Positions 13,844-16,885 of a stretch of 16,885 nt of DNA are shown here, one piece after another. How positions within the stretch are numbered: position 1 is the first letter of the stretch; the number at the start of each line of letters is the position of its first letter. Made by a program: the position numbers and the translations under genes. The notes below the pieces were generated by a model, which was not told the DNA's origin, made no database searches, and was given only the letters and a program-made list of their open reading frames with translations. Origin of the DNA: an uncultured Collinsella sp. Lineage in GTDB: Bacteria > Actinomycetota > Coriobacteriia > Coriobacteriales > Coriobacteriaceae. The stretch lies in the NCBI GenBank assembly GCA_902468695.1, contig CABQZS010000123.1, forward strand, positions 1-16,885. The letters run 5' to 3'.

Positions 13844-13872
13844 TTGAGAGGGGTGCGGGGTAGCGGTATCGT
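13844..13872 (+). promoter_or_regulatory. Candidate metY promoter
   Basis: TTGAGA (13844-13849), a 17-nt spacer and TATCGT (13867-13872) stand 38 nt before the start codon. The leader this gives is too short to hold a SAM riboswitch, and no such motif was seen. Confidence 0.4.
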
Positions 13873-13910
13873 GAACCGAATAAAACGTAACCCAGGCAAG
13901 GGAGCTAGAT

Positions 13911-15194
13911 ATGAGCGAGCAGACCATCGGTACTACATGTGTTCAGGGCGGCTATCACCCGGGAGATGCCGAGCCGCGCCAGGTGCCCATCTACCAGTCC
14001 ACCACGTGGAAGTACGACACGTCCGAGCATATGGGCAAGCTGTTTGACCTGGAGGAGTCGGGCTACTTCTACAGCCGCCTGCAGAACCCCACGTGCGATC
14101 TGGTTGCCGCCAAGATCTGCGAGATGGAGGGAGGCGCCGCCGCGATGCTCACGAGCTCGGGCATGGCTGCGAACTTCCTCGCGATCTTTAACGTGGCCGG
14201 TGCCGGCGATCATGTGGTCGCTAGCTCTGCCATTTACGGCGGTACGTATAACCTGCTCGCCCACACCATGGGCCGCATGGGCGTGACATGCACGTTCGTC
14301 GCCCCCGACTGCACCGATGAGGAGCTCGAGGCAGCGTTTGAGCCCAATACCAAGCTCGTCTTTGGCGAGACGATCGCCAACCCCGCCCTTGCCGTGCTCG
14401 ATATTGAGCGCTTTGCCAAGGCCGCACACGACCACGGCGTGCCGCTGATGGTCGACAACACCTTCCCGACGCCCGTGATGTGCCGTCCCTTTGAGTGGGG
14501 CGCCGACATCGTTACGCACTCCACCACCAAGTACATGGATGGACATGCTGCCTACCTGGGCGGCGTAATCGTTGACCACGGCCAGTTTGACTGGATGGCC
14601 CATGCAGACAAGTTCCCGGGTCTCACCACGCCCGACGAGAGCTACCACGGCGTGACGTATGCCGAGAAGTTCGGTCGCGAGGGTGCCTTCATTACCAAGG
14701 CCACTGCACAGCTCATGCGCGACCTTGGCCCCATGCAGAACCCGCAGGCGGCGTTCTTCTTGAACAGCTCGCTCGAGAGCCTGCATGTGCGCATGCCGCG
14801 TCATTGTGAGAACGGCCTGGCCGTTGCCAAGTTCCTGCAGAGCCATCCCAAGGTACGCTTCGTGAGCTATCCGGGCCTGGAGGGCGATAAGTACTATGAC
14901 ATCGCTCAGAAGTACATGCCCAACGGTACCTGCGGCGTGGTGAGCTTTGGCTTTAACGGTGGTCGCGCGGCAGCTGAGACCTTTATGAAGAGCCTCAAGC
15001 TCGCCCAGATCGCCACGCATGTGGCCGACGCCCGTACTTGCTGCCTGCATCCGGCTAACGCTACGCATCGTCAGATGAACGACGAGGAGCTCATCGCCTG
15101 CGGTATCTCCGCCGACATGGTGCGCCTGTCGTGCGGCCTCGAGGACACGGCCGATCTGATTGCCGACCTTGAGCAGGCGCTCGAGCAGTGCTAG
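13911..15194 (+). CDS. metY: O-acetylhomoserine sulfhydrylase-type PLP enzyme
   Basis: A 427-residue Cys/Met-metabolism PLP enzyme. The Schiff-base lysine is K207 in VTHSTTKYMDGH; Y109 in IYGGTYN stacks on the cofactor, D182 in VDNTF binds the pyridine nitrogen, and YSRLQNPT (54-61) binds phosphate from the neighbouring subunit. Length and the YSRxQNPT and LTSSGMAA segments fit O-acetylhomoserine aminocarboxypropyltransferase (homocysteine from O-acetylhomoserine and sulfide) better than the shorter cystathionine lyases, but methionine gamma-lyase activity cannot be ruled out from sequence. The ATG at 13911 follows AAGGGAG with 6-nt spacing. The gene stands alone between its promoter candidate and a strong terminator. 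Confidence 0.88.
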   Translation: MSEQTIGTTCVQGGYHPGDAEPRQVPIYQSTTWKYDTSEHMGKLFDLEESGYFYSRLQNPTCDLVAAKICEMEGGAAAMLTSSGMAANFLAIFNVAGAGDHVVASSAIYGGTYNLLAHTMGRMGVTCTFVAPDCTDEELEAAFEPNTKLVFGETIANPALAVLDIERFAKAAHDHGVPLMVDNTFPTPVMCRPFEWGADIVTHSTTKYMDGHAAYLGGVIVDHGQFDWMAHADKFPGLTTPDESYHGVTYAEKFGREGAFITKATAQLMRDLGPMQNPQAAFFLNSSLESLHVRMPRHCENGLAVAKFLQSHPKVRFVSYPGLEGDKYYDIAQKYMPNGTCGVVSFGFNGGRAAAETFMKSLKLAQIATHVADARTCCLHPANATHRQMNDEELIACGISADMVRLSCGLEDTADLIADLEQALEQC

Positions 15195-15211
15195 GCTAGC
15201 GTTCGCACAAG

Positions 15212-15238
15212 GCGCCGATGCTGGCAGAAAGCTTCGGC
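15212..15238 (+). other. Weak hairpin after metY
   Basis: CGCCGA and TCGGCG form a 6-bp stem extended by three pairs after one mismatch. No U-tract follows; it precedes the real terminator at 15263-15309. Confidence 0.35.
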
Positions 15239-15262
15239 GACATTTAGTTCCGATTCCGTAGG

Positions 15263-15309
15263 CGGGACCCCAATCGCGACTGTTTACAGGCGATTGGGGC
15301 CCCGTTTTT
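15263..15309 (+). terminator. Rho-independent terminator of metY
   Basis: CCCCAATCGC (15268-15277) pairs with GCGATTGGGG (15290-15299); after an A/C mismatch four more pairs (CGGG 15263-15266 / CCCG 15301-15304) extend it, followed by TTTTT. It lies only 27 nt before the MFS start codon, so the MFS gene probably relies on readthrough or on an unrecognised promoter. Confidence 0.92.
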
Positions 15310-15335
15310 GCGTTGGGCCACTCGAAAGGATGGAT

Positions 15336-16640
15336 ATGGAGAAAACTGCAGAGCAGCTGCGCCGCGAGCACATTGCCCTAGAGGGCGACACCCATGGCAA
15401 GAACAAGTGGGCGATTCTGTTTACCGTGCTCATCATGACGTTTATGGTGTGTCTGGATTCGACCGTCGTGACCGTGGCGCTGCCCGTGATGCAAAAGGAG
15501 CTGGGCGTGGGCCTCGATCGCATTCAGCTGGTAAGCTCGGTGTATCTCCTTGCGACTTGCGTGGCTATGTTGCCGTTTGGCCGTCTGGGCGACGTGCGCG
15601 GCAAGGTGAATGTGTTCCAGTTGGGCGTCATCGTCTTTTCGGTCGGTTCGCTGCTGTGCGGCCTTTCGGCCTCGCTCGAGGTTCTTATCCTGGCACGCAT
15701 TGTTCAGGGCGTCGGTTGCGCGGCGGCCATGGCTAACAACATGGGTATCATCACCGAGTCGTTTCCGGCGCGCGAACGAGGCCGTGCCATGGGTATTCTT
15801 GCGACCTTTGTGGCCCTCGGCATGATGTGTGGCCCCGTGCTCGGCGGCATGCTGGTGGCAAGCTTTCCTTGGGAGAGCATCTTCCTCATCAACCTGCCCA
15901 TTGGCGTCATCTCGTTTATCGTGGGGCTCTACACGCTGCCGCATGTTAAGCCGGAGGCCGGCGAGCGCCCCATGTCCCTGATCGAGGCCGCTCGTCGCTG
16001 CTTTGCAAATTCGGCCTTCACCATCAACCTTGCCTGCATGCTCATCGTGTTCGTTGGTATTGGCGCATCTGAGTTTATCCTGCCGTTCTATTTTCAGGAC
16101 GCCCACGGCTTCGGTTCCGACATTTCCGGATTGCTCTTTTTGGCGCTGCCAATGGTGAATGCCTTTATCGGCCCGCTTTCGGGTACGGTTTCGGACCGTG
16201 TTGGCTGCGAGGGCCCCACGGCAGTCGGCCTGGGCGTGTACGTATGCGGTCTTTTTGCGGTAAGCACGCTCGACGAGCACTCTTCCATCCCTGTGATCGT
16301 GTGCTGCGTCGCGTTTATGTCGTGCGGTACGTCGATTTTCCAGAGCCCCAATAACTCGCTGTATATGGGCTCGGCTCCGCGCGAGGCACTCGGTTTTGCA
16401 GGTAGCTTGGGCAGCTTGGCGCGCTATGCGGGCATGGCGCTGGGTATTACGGCAGGTTCGCATATCCTCTATGGGCAGATGAGCGTGGCGATGGGCGAGG
16501 CCGTGACCAGTTTCGTTGCAGGCCGTCCGGATGTATTCCTATTCGGCTTTCGCTCGGTGTTCTACGTGCTCATGGCCGTGGCCGCTGTGGGCTTTGCGCT
16601 CGCCATGGTGCGTTTGGTGAAGATGCGCGCCCGTCATTAG
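15336..16640 (+). CDS. MFS transporter, DHA2-like drug:H+ antiporter
   Basis: A 434-residue major facilitator superfamily membrane protein, likely a proton-driven efflux pump; the substrate is unknown. I count 12 hydrophobic segments. TM1 carries LDSTVVTVALP, the DHA2-type motif D1; the loop between TM2 and TM3 carries the MFS motif A, GRLGDVRGK; TM5 carries the antiporter motif C-like GMMCGPVLGG. DHA2 proteins usually have 14 TMs and about 480 residues, so this one is shorter. The frame extends back to 15294 and an ATG at 15330, but the ATG at 15336 has AAAGG with 6-nt spacing. It lies right after the metY terminator with little room for its own promoter. Confidence 0.88.
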   Translation: MEKTAEQLRREHIALEGDTHGKNKWAILFTVLIMTFMVCLDSTVVTVALPVMQKELGVGLDRIQLVSSVYLLATCVAMLPFGRLGDVRGKVNVFQLGVIVFSVGSLLCGLSASLEVLILARIVQGVGCAAAMANNMGIITESFPARERGRAMGILATFVALGMMCGPVLGGMLVASFPWESIFLINLPIGVISFIVGLYTLPHVKPEAGERPMSLIEAARRCFANSAFTINLACMLIVFVGIGASEFILPFYFQDAHGFGSDISGLLFLALPMVNAFIGPLSGTVSDRVGCEGPTAVGLGVYVCGLFAVSTLDEHSSIPVIVCCVAFMSCGTSIFQSPNNSLYMGSAPREALGFAGSLGSLARYAGMALGITAGSHILYGQMSVAMGEAVTSFVAGRPDVFLFGFRSVFYVLMAVAAVGFALAMVRLVKMRARH

Positions 16641-16799
16641 CGTGTTGGGAGGCTGTCTGCCGCGAATCGGGCCTATCTACTGGTCTTGCGGCTTTATGGT
16701 GCGATGCGGCTTGTGGGGCGGGCGGGGGTCGGTCCGTGGTAGACTATCGAACAACGTTTATTAATCGCGCGGTATCTTGCCGCGAGAAGGGGTTGCGCC

Positions 16800-16885
16800 A
16801 TGCAGGAGCTTGAGGATCGTATTCGCCATGACGGCATCGTAAAGGCCGGTAACGTCCTTAAGGTTGATGCCTTCCTCAACCACCA
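16800..16885 (+). CDS. xpt: Xanthine phosphoribosyltransferase (3' truncated by window)
   Basis: Only the first 28 codons are present. The N-terminus MQELEDRIRHDG continues IVKAGNVLKVDAFLNHH, closely resembling the start of Bacillus Xpt, including the VLKVDxFLNH segment. The enzyme converts xanthine and PRPP to XMP in purine salvage. The ATG at 16800 follows AAGGGG with 7-nt spacing. The 159-nt upstream gap contains a short CGCGG/CCGCG hairpin just before the ribosome-binding site; I found no purine riboswitch there. The catalytic PRPP-binding motif lies outside the window. Confidence 0.85.
   Translation, partial: MQELEDRIRHDGIVKAGNVLKVDAFLNH

Noticed and set aside
13789..13910. Possible SAM riboswitch before metY
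   Set aside because: The leader after the candidate promoter is under 40 nt, and no SAM aptamer core or terminator was seen.
13905..15371. 488-codon open frame antisense to metY
   Set aside because: No recognisable domain, and the sense strand carries every catalytic residue of a PLP enzyme.
16641..16799. Possible purine riboswitch before xpt
   Set aside because: No aptamer-like three-way junction with the conserved loop sequences; only a short stem near the ribosome-binding site.
1..16885. Mobile elements, prophage, CRISPR or defence genes
   Set aside because: No transposase, integrase, repeat-spacer array or toxin-antitoxin pair was found; all recognised genes are core metabolic or housekeeping functions.

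Overview
The window is a stretch of ordinary bacterial chromosome with high GC content, mostly single genes or very small transcription units separated by structured intergenic DNA. Gene content, four-domain ribosomal protein S1, a classical A-type RNase P RNA and strong G/C-ending codon bias fit an anaerobic high-GC Gram-positive of the class Coriobacteriia; Collinsella is my best guess. That placement is inference from protein style and layout, not from a marker search.

Layout, left to right: the 3' end of polA (+, 1-1305); a convergent junction with a terminator hairpin and a large perfect inverted repeat; a Cof-type HAD phosphatase (-, 1580-2407); a 554-base leader region carrying a candidate 24-codon arginine-rich leader peptide and hairpins; argG (+); a terminator and an unrecognised 56-codon small ORF; argH (+); ndk (+) with its own promoter and a strong terminator; rpiB (-) with a 17-bp terminator stem; a divergent promoter region; an L-cysteine desulfidase / serine dehydratase alpha family gene (+); a hairpin-rich convergent junction; a second HAD hydrolase (-); rpsA (+, TTG start); rnpB (+, RNase P RNA); a second copy of the structured repeat seen at 9173-9304; a YigZ/IMPACT family gene (+); a C-GCAxxG-C-C family redox protein (-); a MetY-type O-acetylhomoserine sulfhydrylase (+); a 12-TM MFS drug/proton antiporter-like transporter (+); and the first 28 codons of xpt (+).

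Functional themes: argG and argH carry out the last two steps of arginine synthesis (citrulline + aspartate to argininosuccinate to arginine + fumarate). The cysteine desulfidase releases sulfide and MetY can consume sulfide, but the two are 5 kb apart and nothing shows they are co-regulated. Housekeeping genes (polA, ndk, rpsA, rnpB, xpt) dominate the rest. I see no phage, transposase, CRISPR array, tRNA or 16S/23S rRNA.

The points most worth a second look are (1) a probable arginine-codon leader peptide upstream of argG, with four rare CGA codons including three next to the stop, followed by a hairpin with a U-tract; (2) two copies of a ~130-base nested hairpin element whose arms differ only by compensatory changes; (3) a 33-bp perfect inverted repeat enclosing another hairpin between polA and the HAD gene; and (4) a small ORF with a good ribosome-binding site between argG and argH.
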